A stretch of DNA of 64,000 bases, taken from positions 16,176-80,175 of the forward strand of contig JAEWJX010000017.1 of the NCBI GenBank assembly GCA_023386365.1, read 5' to 3'. The notes beneath the pieces are model-generated. The model searched no databases. It worked only from the letters and a program-made list of their open reading frames with translations, and was not told the origin of the DNA. The DNA comes from Actinomycetes bacterium. Its GTDB lineage: Bacteria; Actinomycetota; Actinomycetes; Actinomycetales; Microbacteriaceae. This document shows positions 11,801-19,605 of the stretch, piece by piece; the stretch's first letter is position 1, and each line of letters opens with the position of its first letter. Both the position numbers and the translations under genes were made by a program.

Positions 11801-12857
11801 CCACGATCTTGGCCTTCTGCTTCGCGAACTGCTCCGGGTTGGCAGCTCCCCGCGCGTCGCCACCGAACGTCGTGAAGTAGTTGAAGACGTTGAAGCTGCC
11901 GAACTGCACGTCGCCACCGACCTCGGGGGCGGATGCGGGACGCGGATTCAGCGACTCGAAGGTGGGCTTGTAGGCCGCAGGGCTCGTGTTGTCGATCGGC
12001 ACCTGCGGCTGCAGACGCCACGCGTCGAACCCGAAGCCGAGCACCATCGCGTTCGCGGGAGCCACGAAGCGGTCGCCGCCCCGAACCACCGTGTCGGTGG
12101 TGAAGTACGGCTGGTCTCCGGTGTGCTGCGCGTTGTCGACGCGGATGCTGTAGCCGTCATCGACGATGAGGCGGCGGGCCAGGTTGGCCGCGGCGATCGC
12201 ATTCGCCTCCGCGCCCGCATCCGTCGTCTCGGTCGACTTGATCAGCTCGCCACCGGCCGACAGCCAGAGGGATCCGAAGTTGTAGAGCTCGTGGCTCGAC
12301 GCCAGACGGTAGTCGCCGGTGGGCTGGACGAGCATGCCCTCGTACGCCTCGCGCTGCGGACCGACGACGCTGTCGGGCAGCGGGGTCGCGGTGGGAACGC
12401 CCACTCCCGCCTGCACCAGTTCGAAGGCGGCGGCGGTCGTCGCAGTGATCTGCGTCTGTCCCCCGTTTTCGCCCGCGGTGCCGGTGACCTTGATGCGGTC
12501 GCCGACGGCGACGGCCGGGTACGCCTGGTTGAAGTAAACGAAGATGCCGTCACTGGCACCGGGCGTGGCGTCGCTGTCTCCGCCCGATCCGACGGTCTGC
12601 AGGTACAGGCCGCGGTAGTTCGAGGGGGCGGCGTAGTAGCCGGTGACGACGCCCTCGACGGTGACGACCTGGCCGGGGATCGGCGTACTGGCGCCTGTTC
12701 CCTGCACGTCGGCGATGGTGTGGGTGACGTCGGCTGCGAGCGCGGGGGTCGCGCTCAGTGACGTCAGACCGAGGGCGGCGATGGCTGCCGCGGCGACCGC
12801 GGCGAGGCGGCGTCGCGAGGTGGGACGCGACGGAACGGGGGGTTCTGGAGTTGTCAT
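8868..12857 (-). CDS. Secreted ExeM/NucH-type endonuclease fused to a 5'-nucleotidase
   Basis: A 1329-residue exported protein. A signal peptide covers about residues 1-41 (twin basic RRRLAAVAAAA core ending ATPALA-A). An OB-fold-like region follows (about 45-150). The ExeM/NucH endonuclease/exonuclease/phosphatase domain (about 315-630) shows FNVFNYF, LEEIEN, ILLGDFNAYGQED and RSSDHDPV. A UshA-type metallophosphatase domain (about 645-890) shows INDFHGRL, GDLIGAS, GNHEFDKG and ISGHTHL. The 5'-nucleotidase C-terminal domain (about 920-1110) follows, then an Ig-like tail. It should degrade extracellular DNA and dephosphorylate the resulting nucleotides, releasing phosphate and nucleosides. It has no LPXTG anchor, so it is probably released. 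A putative PHO box lies upstream. Confidence 0.9.
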   Translation of the reverse strand: MTTPEPPVPSRPTSRRRLAAVAAAAIAALGLTSLSATPALAADVTHTIADVQGTGASTPIPGQVVTVEGVVTGYYAAPSNYRGLYLQTVGSGGDSDATPGASDGIFVYFNQAYPAVAVGDRIKVTGTAGENGGQTQITATTAAAFELVQAGVGVPTATPLPDSVVGPQREAYEGMLVQPTGDYRLASSHELYNFGSLWLSAGGELIKSTETTDAGAEANAIAAANLARRLIVDDGYSIRVDNAQHTGDQPYFTTDTVVRGGDRFVAPANAMVLGFGFDAWRLQPQVPIDNTSPAAYKPTFESLNPRPASAPEVGGDVQFGSFNVFNYFTTFGGDARGAANPEQFAKQKAKIVAAINGLGADVVALEEIENSAVLGEATDEALADLVDGLNAAAGAGTWDYVRSPAELAAAGNDVITTAIIFKPSVATPVGDSFADADAVWDIARLPVAQTFDIGSDRLVTVVANHFKSKSPPTGNTAPEPADGQGFFNAERVAQAQRLVTFVDGITADPAKSDDVILLGDFNAYGQEDPIQVFTEAGFVDLVPEKTDDQYTYTFNGELGSLDHALVTGSLARSVTGVGVWGINSAEWSDRGYAFGATDGTSPYRSSDHDPVVVGVSAVAPPVTIDLLSINDFHGRLEASSTTAGAAVLGGMVDSYESANPNTLFVGAGDLIGASTFTSFIQQDQPTIDALNAIGLDASAFGNHEFDKGRADVDDRILNEADWPYLAANLYDKTTGEPAYQEYELREFDGVTIGFIGAVTEDLPTLVSPGGISTLDVREVVPEVNRVADQLTDGDDANGEADVLVLLVHEGAATTNVSSATDDSNFGRIVNGADPEISLIISGHTHLAYDHEVPIPGTDRVRGVLSSGQYGAMYGHSTIVVDPETGDVDIESENLNLIGAFPADPAVAQIVADAVAVAKVEGGVSLGSIAQDITRGVQSNGSENRGSESTIGNLIADAQLAATTDLGTQIAIMNPGGIRKDLLFASSGAGDPDGNVTYAEAAEVQPFANTLVTLDLTGEQLKSVLEEQWQPAGQPRPFLKLGLSAGLEYVYDPSAAQGSHITAITLNGEPVTDDQVFKVVTNSFLSTGGDAFSTFTQAANIADSGRIDLDAFVSYIGANSPVTPDLAQRAVGAILSAPADGVAYQAGEQVTAQLSSLVFSKGGVTTGDATVSLGDTVLGTAPVAFQIVDTRDEQGTATVTFTIPDGVVGSTVLTIGGPGGTTVDLPIEVAAAPEPVGTSTIGSAPLLVWRTSPVDYKVTVRTDDGSPAVGTLIIRDGTKTVKTVELTAADKGRVTVKLGKLSRGLHILTAQFTGDGFDRSLSWPSLVLVL

Positions 12858-12928
12858 GACGCGCGGTGCTCCGTTGTTCGGGGTGGACAGCGTTGGTCGG
12901 GTTGTCCCCCCTTTGGGGGCCGACCTAA

Positions 12929-12957
12929 CCTTTATCCGCGCGCACGGGCGCGGTCAA
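12929..12957 (-). promoter_or_regulatory. Promoter of the secreted nuclease gene
   Basis: On the minus strand TTGACC (12957-12952) is followed after 17 bases by TAAAGG (12934-12929). Transcription would start about 65 bases before the ATG at 12857. A GGAG sits about 11 bases before that ATG. Confidence 0.45.
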
Positions 12958-12972
12958 CCCCTTGCTCAGATG

Positions 12973-13005
12973 TGTCACCGCGCGTTCATGCGGCGCTCAT
13001 GTGCA
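12973..13005 (+). promoter_or_regulatory. Three tandem 11-bp repeats, PHO-box-like
   Basis: TGTCACCGCGC, GTTCATGCGGC and GCTCATGTGCA follow one another with the TCA core at exactly 11-base spacing (12975, 12986, 12997). This matches the form of actinobacterial PhoP direct-repeat units (GTTCACC-like, 11 bp). They sit just upstream of the nuclease promoter. PhoP control would make sense for a gene that frees phosphate from DNA. It is a proposal, not a demonstrated site. Confidence 0.35.
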
Positions 13006-13015
13006 GGAACGGCGA

Positions 13016-13045
13016 AGCGGGGTGGCGCACACGCACCACCCCGCT
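13016..13045 (-). terminator. Hairpin downstream of the DEAD-box helicase gene
   Basis: Perfect 10-bp arms AGCGGGGTGG (13016-13025) and its complement (13036-13045) enclose a 10-base loop, 58 bases past the helicase stop. Between it and the stop is a GC-rich stretch with imperfect repeats of CTCGAGACGCG and CTCCTCGATCAGC, which is noncoding. Confidence 0.5.
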
Positions 13046-13102
13046 CCGGTCGAGATCTCGAGACGCGTCGTCTCCGGCGGCGCTCCTCGATCAGCTAGGA
13101 GG

Positions 13103-15118
13103 TCACCGCTCGGCGAGCTCCTGGATGATCGCGTCACCCGGGACGACGGGCGTCCACTCGGCGACGATGTCGGCACGCGACAGCAGGTCCTCCGTGCGGC
13201 GGCGACGGTTGCGCGGCACGAGGGTCACGACGAGTCCGTCCTTGCCCGCGCGGCCCGTACGGCCCGCACGGTGCAGGTACGCCTTGTACTCGTCCGGTGC
13301 ATCCGCCTGGATCACGAGACCCACATCGTCGACGTGGATACCGCGGGCAGCCACATCGGTCGCCACGAGCGCGGTGACGCGACCGCTCGAGAACTTCTCC
13401 AGTGCACGCTGGCGGCGCGACTGGTTCAGGTCACCGTGGATCGACTCGGCACGGATGCCGGCGTCGTCGAGCAGGTCGGCGAGCTGCTCCGCGAACGCAC
13501 GGGTGCGCGCGAAGATCAGCTTCTTGCCGGGGCCGGAGGCGAGCTCGATGAGCACCTCCTGCTTGTCGCGCTGGTCGAGCAGCAGAACGCGGTGATCGAT
13601 CGTCGAGCTGGCCTGGTCCTCACCGGCGACCTCGTGCACGGCCGGGTCCTTCAGGTAGCGGTCGACGATCTCGGCCACGCCCTTGTCGAGGGTGGCGGAG
13701 AACAGTAGACGCTGCCCGCCCTCCGCGGTGCGGTCGAGGATCTCGGTGACGGGCTCGGCGAAACCGAGCTCGCACATGTGGTCGGCCTCGTCGAGCACCG
13801 TGATGACGACCTTCGAGAGGTCGAGGCGACCCGACGCCGAGAGGTCCTGGATGCGGCCCGGCGTGCCGATGATGATGTCGACACCCCGCTCGAGGGCGCC
13901 GAGCTGACGCGCGTAGGGCACACCGCCGTAGATCTGGGTGGTGAAGAGGCCGACGCTGCGGGCGATCGGCTGCACAGTGCGGTCGATCTGCAGCGCGAGC
14001 TCGCGGGTCGGGGCGAGGATCAGCGCACGCGGGGCGCGGCCGAACTCGCGGCGCTTGTTGTCGCCGGCCTGCATCTGAAGCAGGCGCTCGACGAGCGGCG
14101 CGCCGAACGCGATGGTCTTGCCGGATCCGGTGCGTCCGCGGCCCAGCACATCGCCACCCGACAGCACGTCGGGGATGGTGGCGGCCTGGATGGCGAACGG
14201 CGAGGTGGCGCCCATGTCGGCGAGCTCGCGCACGATGTTCTGGCCGAGGCCGAGGTCGCCGAAGGTCACGCCCTCGACATCCGAGGCCTCGATGGCCTGC
14301 GCCTCGAGACGCTCGAGGACGACGTCCTCGACCATGGGGCGGGGCTCGCGGGCCTCGCGCTCGTCGCGACGGGGACGGTCGTCGTAGTCGCGACGGGGGC
14401 GGTCGTTGTAGCCACCGCGGCGGTCGTTGTCGTAGCGGGGACGGTCGTCGCGCTGCGGACGATCGTTGCCGTACTCGCGACGGGGACGGTCGTTGTCGTA
14501 CTCGCGACGAGGGCGGTCGTTGCTGTACTCGCGACGCGGACGATCGTTGTCGTACTCACGACGGGGACGGTCATCGCGCTGCGGACGGTCGTTGCCGTAC
14601 TCACGACGCGGACGATCGTTGTCGTACTCACGACGCGGACGGTCATCGCCGTAGCCGTGACGCTGCGGGCGGTCACCGGCGAGGCGGTGCGGGCGGTCGC
14701 CCGCGTGGTTGCTACGGGAGGACGACACGCCGTCGCGTCCCTTGTAGCCATCGCGACGCGGTGCGTCACCCTCCCGCGAGAAGCGGTCGGTGCGGTCGCG
14801 GTCGTCGCGACGCGGGCGGTCGCCGTAGCCGGTGTCGCGCTTGCGCGCGGCGGGGGCACGCTCGACGGACGCACGCGCGTCCTTGCCGCGGGGCTCCCAG
14901 TTGGGGCGGCCATCCTCGGCACGCTCGTTGCGGCCGCCGCGGGGGCGCTCGGACGGGTGGCCGTTCGCCACACGCTGGTCGCTCGACCACCGCGGCTTCT
15001 TGCCGCCGCGTGCGGCATCCGCATCCGGCTTGTAGCCGCGGTGCTTCGCGCTCGGGCCGCCGACCTTCTGGGCGGGCTTCTTCTTGCCGCCCTGGGGGGC
15101 GCGCTGGTTGTAAGGCAT
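13103..15118 (-). CDS. DEAD-box RNA helicase with repeat-rich N-terminal tail
   Basis: A 671-residue ATP-dependent RNA helicase, probably for ribosome assembly or mRNA unwinding, often cold-linked in bacteria. Residues 1-265 are a disordered Arg/Asp/Gly-rich tail, including tandem 9-residue units. The helicase core follows: Q motif (FGDLGLGQNI..IQ, about 280-300), Walker A GRTGSGKT (about 325), PTREL, DEAD within VLDEADHM (about 445), SAT (about 480) and HRAGRTGRAGK (about 630). It ends soon after the core, so the usual C-terminal basic extension has been swapped for an N-terminal one. The start at 15118 is supported by GGAG 9 bases upstream; an ATG at 15139 is less likely. Confidence 0.92.
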   Translation of the reverse strand: MPYNQRAPQGGKKKPAQKVGGPSAKHRGYKPDADAARGGKKPRWSSDQRVANGHPSERPRGGRNERAEDGRPNWEPRGKDARASVERAPAARKRDTGYGDRPRRDDRDRTDRFSREGDAPRRDGYKGRDGVSSSRSNHAGDRPHRLAGDRPQRHGYGDDRPRREYDNDRPRREYGNDRPQRDDRPRREYDNDRPRREYSNDRPRREYDNDRPRREYGNDRPQRDDRPRYDNDRRGGYNDRPRRDYDDRPRRDEREAREPRPMVEDVVLERLEAQAIEASDVEGVTFGDLGLGQNIVRELADMGATSPFAIQAATIPDVLSGGDVLGRGRTGSGKTIAFGAPLVERLLQMQAGDNKRREFGRAPRALILAPTRELALQIDRTVQPIARSVGLFTTQIYGGVPYARQLGALERGVDIIIGTPGRIQDLSASGRLDLSKVVITVLDEADHMCELGFAEPVTEILDRTAEGGQRLLFSATLDKGVAEIVDRYLKDPAVHEVAGEDQASSTIDHRVLLLDQRDKQEVLIELASGPGKKLIFARTRAFAEQLADLLDDAGIRAESIHGDLNQSRRQRALEKFSSGRVTALVATDVAARGIHVDDVGLVIQADAPDEYKAYLHRAGRTGRAGKDGLVVTLVPRNRRRRTEDLLSRADIVAEWTPVVPGDAIIQELAER
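14369..14655 (-). repeat. In-frame 27-bp tandem repeats in the helicase tail
   Basis: The unit codes for a nonapeptide like NDRPRREYD, with variants D/G/S at one position, and falls at about residues 155-250 of the helicase. A longer block ending PQRDDRPR occurs twice, so unit and super-unit duplications are both visible. Repeats are in frame, which suggests length variation without loss of the reading frame. Confidence 0.85.
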
Positions 15119-15369
15119 GGATGTGTCTCCGGTGTTCATGAGAGTGCGACGCGCGCAGCAGCGTGCGTCGAGAACCCGGGCATACGTAGGCCGGGGCCGT
15201 TTTCCTCGTGGAATTCCTCGCCAACGGATGCGCTGGCGATCCGGCCCGCTCGACCTACAAAGGTGCATATTCGCGGCCAGAATGCCGCAGTTGTCGAGAG
15301 CCGACCGCACGAGCATAGCGGGGGATGCCGTGAAACCGCCCACAATCGGCGGGTTACGGTTGTCCGATC
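15119..15369. other. 250-bp region between helicase and esterase starts
   Basis: This divergent promoter region has no gene. On the minus strand a TATGCT hexamer (about 15313-15318) could be the helicase -10. It would give a 5' leader of close to 190 bases, which is unusual in this window and reminiscent of regulated leaders on cold-induced helicase genes. On the plus strand ACCGCCCACAATCGGCGGG (about 15334-15352) forms a small hairpin just before the esterase. Confidence 0.35.
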
Positions 15370-16362
15370 ATGCGCGCGCACCCGATTCGCGCCGTCATCA
15401 CGGCGGCCGGCGTCGTGGTGCTCGCCGCCCTCGCTGGATGCGCGCCCAGCGGCGACGAGTCGACGCAGGTCGAGGGTGTGGTCGTCTCGACGAACCCGGA
15501 ACTCGCCACCGACCCGGGTGTCCCCGTCGCCGCCGACATCGAATACGGCGCCGTCGACGGCCAGCCGCTGCTGCTCGACGCCTGCACGCCCCCCGACTTC
15601 GACCCGATCGTCGACCCAGCACGCGCCGCGCTCATCGTCGTGCACGGCGGCAGCTGGGCACGCGGCTCGAAGAACGACATCGCCTGGCGCGCCGTCTGCC
15701 AGTGGCTGGCGCGATCCGGCTACCCCACCTTCAACATCGACTACCGGCTGGCGCCCACCAACCCGTACCCGGCAGCCATCGACGACGTCACCGCCGCCGT
15801 CGAATGGCTGCGCGACGACGAACAGGTCACCCGCTTCGGCATCGACCCCGACCGCATCGGGGCGTTCGGCGGATCGGCGGGCGGCAACCTGGTGTCGCTG
15901 CTCGGCACCCGCGGCACCGGCAGCCTCGACCACGGCTCGCGGGTGGCAGCAGTCGCCGAACTCTCCGGACCCATCGACCTCACCGGGGTGGCGGTCACCG
16001 ACGACTTCGCACCCGTACAGCTCTCCTACCTCGGCTGCGTGGACGCCGCGACATGCCCGGCCGCGGCCGCCGCATCCGCCAACACCTGGATCGACGACAC
16101 CGACCCGCCGTTCTTCGTCGCCCACTCCACCGACGAGATGATTCCGCTCGAGCAGGGCGAACTCTTCGTGCGGGCGTTGCGCGACGCGGGCGTCGACACC
16201 ACCTTCGTGACCGTCACCGGAACCCTGCACTCGCTCGCCATGATCGACAAGCCGCTGAAGGAGCGCATCCTCGACTTCTTCGCGAGAACCCTAGCGCCCG
16301 TCGAGCTGCCGGTGGAGCCGGCCACCGACGACGTCGACGCGGCGGCTAGGCCCCCGCGCTGA
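15370..16362 (+). CDS. Alpha/beta hydrolase (esterase), lipoprotein
   Basis: A 330-residue exported lipoprotein. A signal peptide ends in the lipobox LAGC, with the lipidated Cys at about residue 24. The fold is alpha/beta hydrolase of the carboxylesterase/BD-FAE type. The oxyanion loop is HGGSWARGS (about 94) and the nucleophile elbow is GGSAGGN (Ser near 174). An Asp appears in HSTDEMIP and the His in GTLHSLAM. It should hydrolyse a carboxylic ester outside the membrane; the substrate is unknown. No clear Shine-Dalgarno. It converges with the RND transporter and the two coding ends overlap by 17 bp. Confidence 0.85.
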   Translation: MRAHPIRAVITAAGVVVLAALAGCAPSGDESTQVEGVVVSTNPELATDPGVPVAADIEYGAVDGQPLLLDACTPPDFDPIVDPARAALIVVHGGSWARGSKNDIAWRAVCQWLARSGYPTFNIDYRLAPTNPYPAAIDDVTAAVEWLRDDEQVTRFGIDPDRIGAFGGSAGGNLVSLLGTRGTGSLDHGSRVAAVAELSGPIDLTGVAVTDDFAPVQLSYLGCVDAATCPAAAAASANTWIDDTDPPFFVAHSTDEMIPLEQGELFVRALRDAGVDTTFVTVTGTLHSLAMIDKPLKERILDFFARTLAPVELPVEPATDDVDAAARPPR

Positions 16363-19300
16363 CCTCGGAGGTCTCCCCGGCCTTCGCGGAGCGCTTCGCC
16401 TCGCGGCGCTCCTTCGCACCCTCGACGAGCGAGTAGAGCGACGGCAGCACGATGAGTGTCAGCACGGTCGACGAGATGAGACCACCGATCACCACGATGG
16501 CGAGCGGCTGCGAGATGAACCCGCCATGTCCGGTGAGCCCGACCGCCATCGGCACGAGGGCGAAGATGGTGGCGAGCGCCGTCATCAGGATGGGGCGCAG
16601 ACGGCGGCTGGCGCCGTGCACGAGCGCGTCGACCACACCCATCCCCTTCTCGCGGTACTGGTTCACCAGGTCGACGAGCACGATCGCGTTCGTCACGACG
16701 ATGCCGATGAGCATCAGCAGGCCGATGATCGACGCGACACCGAGTGGGATGCCGGATGCCAGCTGCAGCAGGATCGCGCCGGTAGCCGCGAACGGCACCG
16801 ACACGAGCAGCAGCAGCGGCTGCCGCAGGCTGCGGAAGGTGGCCACCATCACCGTGTAGACGATGAGGATCGCGGCGAGCAGGGCGATGCCGAGCTGGCT
16901 GAAGGCGTCGTTCTGGTCGGCGGTGACGCCGCCGAGGGTGGCGGTGACACCGTCGGGCAGGTCGAGGCTGTCGAGTTCGGTCTGCACGGTCGCGGATGCG
17001 GTGCCGACGTCGGCGGTCGACGGAGTGACCGAGACGGTCGCCGTGCGCACCCCGCGCTCGGTCGAGATCGACGCGGGGCCTTGCACCGTCTCCACGGTGG
17101 CGAGCGCGCTGAGCGGCTGCGGGCCGGCGAGGGTCGGGATGAGGAAGTCCTCGAGCTCCTGCGTGGTCGTCGGCGCGAGGGGGTTGTCGATGTAGATGTT
17201 GAGCGTGTTGCCGTCGATCTCGACCGACGAGAGCGCGGCGGGCAGCATCGCTTCGGAGACGATGCCGCCGACCGCGATCTCGCTGAGGCCGACAGCGGCC
17301 GCCTTCTCGCGGTCCACCTGGATGGCGATGTACGGCTGCGTCTCCGACAGGTTCGACTCCGCCTGCTGGGTCACGTCAAGGTCCCGCATGGCGGCGAGGA
17401 TGTCATCCGACGCCGTCTGCAGCGTCTCGGCATCCGGCGCGGTGATCTCGATGGCGATGTCGCTCGAGAAGCCTCCGCCGCCACCCGACGAGACCGAGAT
17501 CTCGCCGGCCGACTCGGGGAGCGCGTCGATCGCATCCTGCACGTCGGCGCGGAGCTCGTCCTGGTCGAACGACTCGTCGGTGGTGATCGAGAAGGTCGTC
17601 GACCCGCCGCCGCCGAAGATGACGGCGAGGGCGTTGCCGCCGCCGGATCCGATGGAGACCTGCACGGTTTCGATGCCGTCGACGTCGTCGAGCGCGTCCT
17701 CAAGCTGCTGCGCCGCCGCGTCTTTCGTCTCGAGGCTGGCGCCCGGCGGCAGGGTCTGCGTGACCGACAGCGTGTTCTGGCCGCTGTTGCCGACGAAGTT
17801 GGTGGGCACGAACGGCACCAGCGCGAACGTGCCGACGAGCACGAGCGCCGCCGCGAGGATCGTGATCACCGGGTGCTTCACCGTGGTCTTGATGACCGGC
17901 AGGTAGCCGCGCTGGAGGGCGTTGGGCCGTTCCAGCTCGTCGACCGGATGGGCCGGGTCGATCTCGGAGGCGTCGTGCCCGTGGTGCGGCTTGGCCTTCA
18001 GGAACCAGAACGCGAGCACCGGCACGATCGTCAACGCCACGAAGAGCGAGGCGAGCAGCGCGATCGTGATGGTGAGTGCGAACGGACGGAACAGTTCGCC
18101 GGTGATGTCGCCGACGAGGGCGATCGGCAGGAACACGGCCACGGTCGTGACCGTCGACGCGGTGATCGCGACCGCCACCTCCTTCACACCGGTGAGGATG
18201 GCGGCCAGCTTGTCTTCGCCGAGACCCAGGTGTCTCTTGATGTTCTCGATGACGACGATCGAGTCGTCGACGACGCGGCCGATCGCGATCGTGAGCGCAC
18301 CGAGGGTGAGCACGTTGAGGGAGTAACCGGTCGCGAGCATCGCCACGAAGGTGATGAGCACGGACACCGGGATCGAGATCGCAGCCACCAGGGTGGAGCG
18401 GATCGACAGCAGGAAGACGAAGATCACGATCACCGCGAACCCGAGGCCCAGCAGACCCTCGGTGGCGAGCGAGTTGATCGACTTCTCGATGAACGGAGCC
18501 TGGTCGAAGATCACCGTGAACTCGGTGTTCCCCCCGACCTCCGCCGCGAGCTCGTCGAGCTGTGCGTTGATCTCGCGTGAGACCTCCACCGTGTTGCCGG
18601 CGGGGGTTTTCGTGATGGCGATGGTCAGCGACGGCTCGCCATTGACGCGCGAGATTCCCTCGATGGGGTTGTCGACGATCGCCACCTCGGCGACGTCGCC
18701 GATGGTGGTGGGAGCGGTGCCGCCGAGGAGCGGCAGGTCCGCCAGGGTGTCCGTGTCGGTGATGGCCACACCGGCCTGCACGGTGAGGGTCTGGCCGTCC
18801 TCGTCGATGGTTCCGGCGGGGAGCAGCAGGCCGTTGGCGTCGAGGGCGTCGCGGATGGCCTGGGTGCTGAGGCCGACCGCGGCGAGCGCCGCCGCATCCG
18901 GGGTGATGGTGATGCGCTGGCCGGTGGCCCCGTACACAGTGGCGGAACTGACGCCGTCGATCTGCTCGAGGTCGGTCTCGGTGATCGCGAGACGGCTCGC
19001 CAGGTCGGCGTTGTCGAGGTCGCTGGTGACACCCAACTGCACGACCGGGAAATCACCGATCGAGAACGTGACGACGTTCGGCTCGACCCCGGAGGGCAGC
19101 TGCGAATCGATGCGGCCGATCGCGAGGCCCACCTTCGACTCGGCGTTGGTGAGGTCGGTGCCGTAGGCGAACGACGCCTGCACGGTCGAGATACCCGCGG
19201 ATGAGGTGGCGGAGGTGGAGTCGAGCCCCTCGATCCCCTGGATGGCGCTCTCGATCGGCGTGGACACATCCGCCTCGACCACCTCGGGGCTCGCGCCCGG

Positions 19301-19456
19301 GTAGCTGGTGACGACGGTCACGTTCGGCAGCGTGAGCGACGGGAACAGTTCGAGCTTCAATGCCGTGAGCGCGTAGCCGCCGAACAGGGCGACGACGATC
19401 GTGAGCAGCGCGATGAGCGCGCGGTTGCGCAGGCTGAACACCGAAAGATGAGACAC
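16346..19456 (-). CDS. RND-family efflux permease (AcrB/HAE-1-like)
   Basis: A 1036-residue inner-membrane protein with the RND layout. One TM helix is near the N-terminus (about 12-30). A first large periplasmic-type loop spans about 35-315, then six TM helices, a second loop (about 545-850) and five more TM helices. The TM4 motif GRVVDDSIVVIENIKRH carries the proton-relay Asp pair. It should pump a drug or lipid-like substrate with proton motive force. No membrane-fusion or outer-membrane partner is adjacent, which is normal for actinobacterial examples. The GTG at 19456 is chosen as start because GGGAG lies 6 bases upstream. Confidence 0.9.
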   Translation of the reverse strand: MSHLSVFSLRNRALIALLTIVVALFGGYALTALKLELFPSLTLPNVTVVTSYPGASPEVVEADVSTPIESAIQGIEGLDSTSATSSAGISTVQASFAYGTDLTNAESKVGLAIGRIDSQLPSGVEPNVVTFSIGDFPVVQLGVTSDLDNADLASRLAITETDLEQIDGVSSATVYGATGQRITITPDAAALAAVGLSTQAIRDALDANGLLLPAGTIDEDGQTLTVQAGVAITDTDTLADLPLLGGTAPTTIGDVAEVAIVDNPIEGISRVNGEPSLTIAITKTPAGNTVEVSREINAQLDELAAEVGGNTEFTVIFDQAPFIEKSINSLATEGLLGLGFAVIVIFVFLLSIRSTLVAAISIPVSVLITFVAMLATGYSLNVLTLGALTIAIGRVVDDSIVVIENIKRHLGLGEDKLAAILTGVKEVAVAITASTVTTVAVFLPIALVGDITGELFRPFALTITIALLASLFVALTIVPVLAFWFLKAKPHHGHDASEIDPAHPVDELERPNALQRGYLPVIKTTVKHPVITILAAALVLVGTFALVPFVPTNFVGNSGQNTLSVTQTLPPGASLETKDAAAQQLEDALDDVDGIETVQVSIGSGGGNALAVIFGGGGSTTFSITTDESFDQDELRADVQDAIDALPESAGEISVSSGGGGGFSSDIAIEITAPDAETLQTASDDILAAMRDLDVTQQAESNLSETQPYIAIQVDREKAAAVGLSEIAVGGIVSEAMLPAALSSVEIDGNTLNIYIDNPLAPTTTQELEDFLIPTLAGPQPLSALATVETVQGPASISTERGVRTATVSVTPSTADVGTASATVQTELDSLDLPDGVTATLGGVTADQNDAFSQLGIALLAAILIVYTVMVATFRSLRQPLLLLVSVPFAATGAILLQLASGIPLGVASIIGLLMLIGIVVTNAIVLVDLVNQYREKGMGVVDALVHGASRRLRPILMTALATIFALVPMAVGLTGHGGFISQPLAIVVIGGLISSTVLTLIVLPSLYSLVEGAKERREAKRSAKAGETSEVSAGA

Positions 19457-19576
19457 GGTTCTCCCGAGGGCTGTGGACGCCGCGGCTGGCGCGACTGGAG
19501 AGAGGCGCACGCCGCCGTGCACTCATCGCAACTATCCCACGCGCGGTGGCGACGAACTCTCGGAATCCGCTGAATG

Positions 19577-19590
19577 GGGGGCTAGCCCCC
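19577..19590 (-). terminator. Palindrome after the MocR gene
   Basis: GGGGGCTAGCCCCC is a perfect 14-base palindrome 16 bases past the MocR stop. It can act as a short terminator-like hairpin. No T-tract follows. Confidence 0.4.
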
Positions 19591-19605
19591 GGCTCCCCCG
19601 AGGCG

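Noticed and set aside
8943..12761. Very long open frame on the plus strand opposite the secreted nuclease
   Set aside because: It is a by-product of high GC at third positions. The minus-strand frame has clear domains and a signal peptide; the opposite one is Arg/Asp/Val-rich with no motif.
14369..14655. Possible CRISPR array
   Set aside because: Units are contiguous 27-bp codon repeats without spacers, inside a protein.
13778..16141. Plus-strand frame with VVVVATGTVV-like repeats opposite the helicase
   Set aside because: The repeats are the reverse complement of the coding NDRPRREY units. The frame also runs through the helicase promoter and into the esterase gene.
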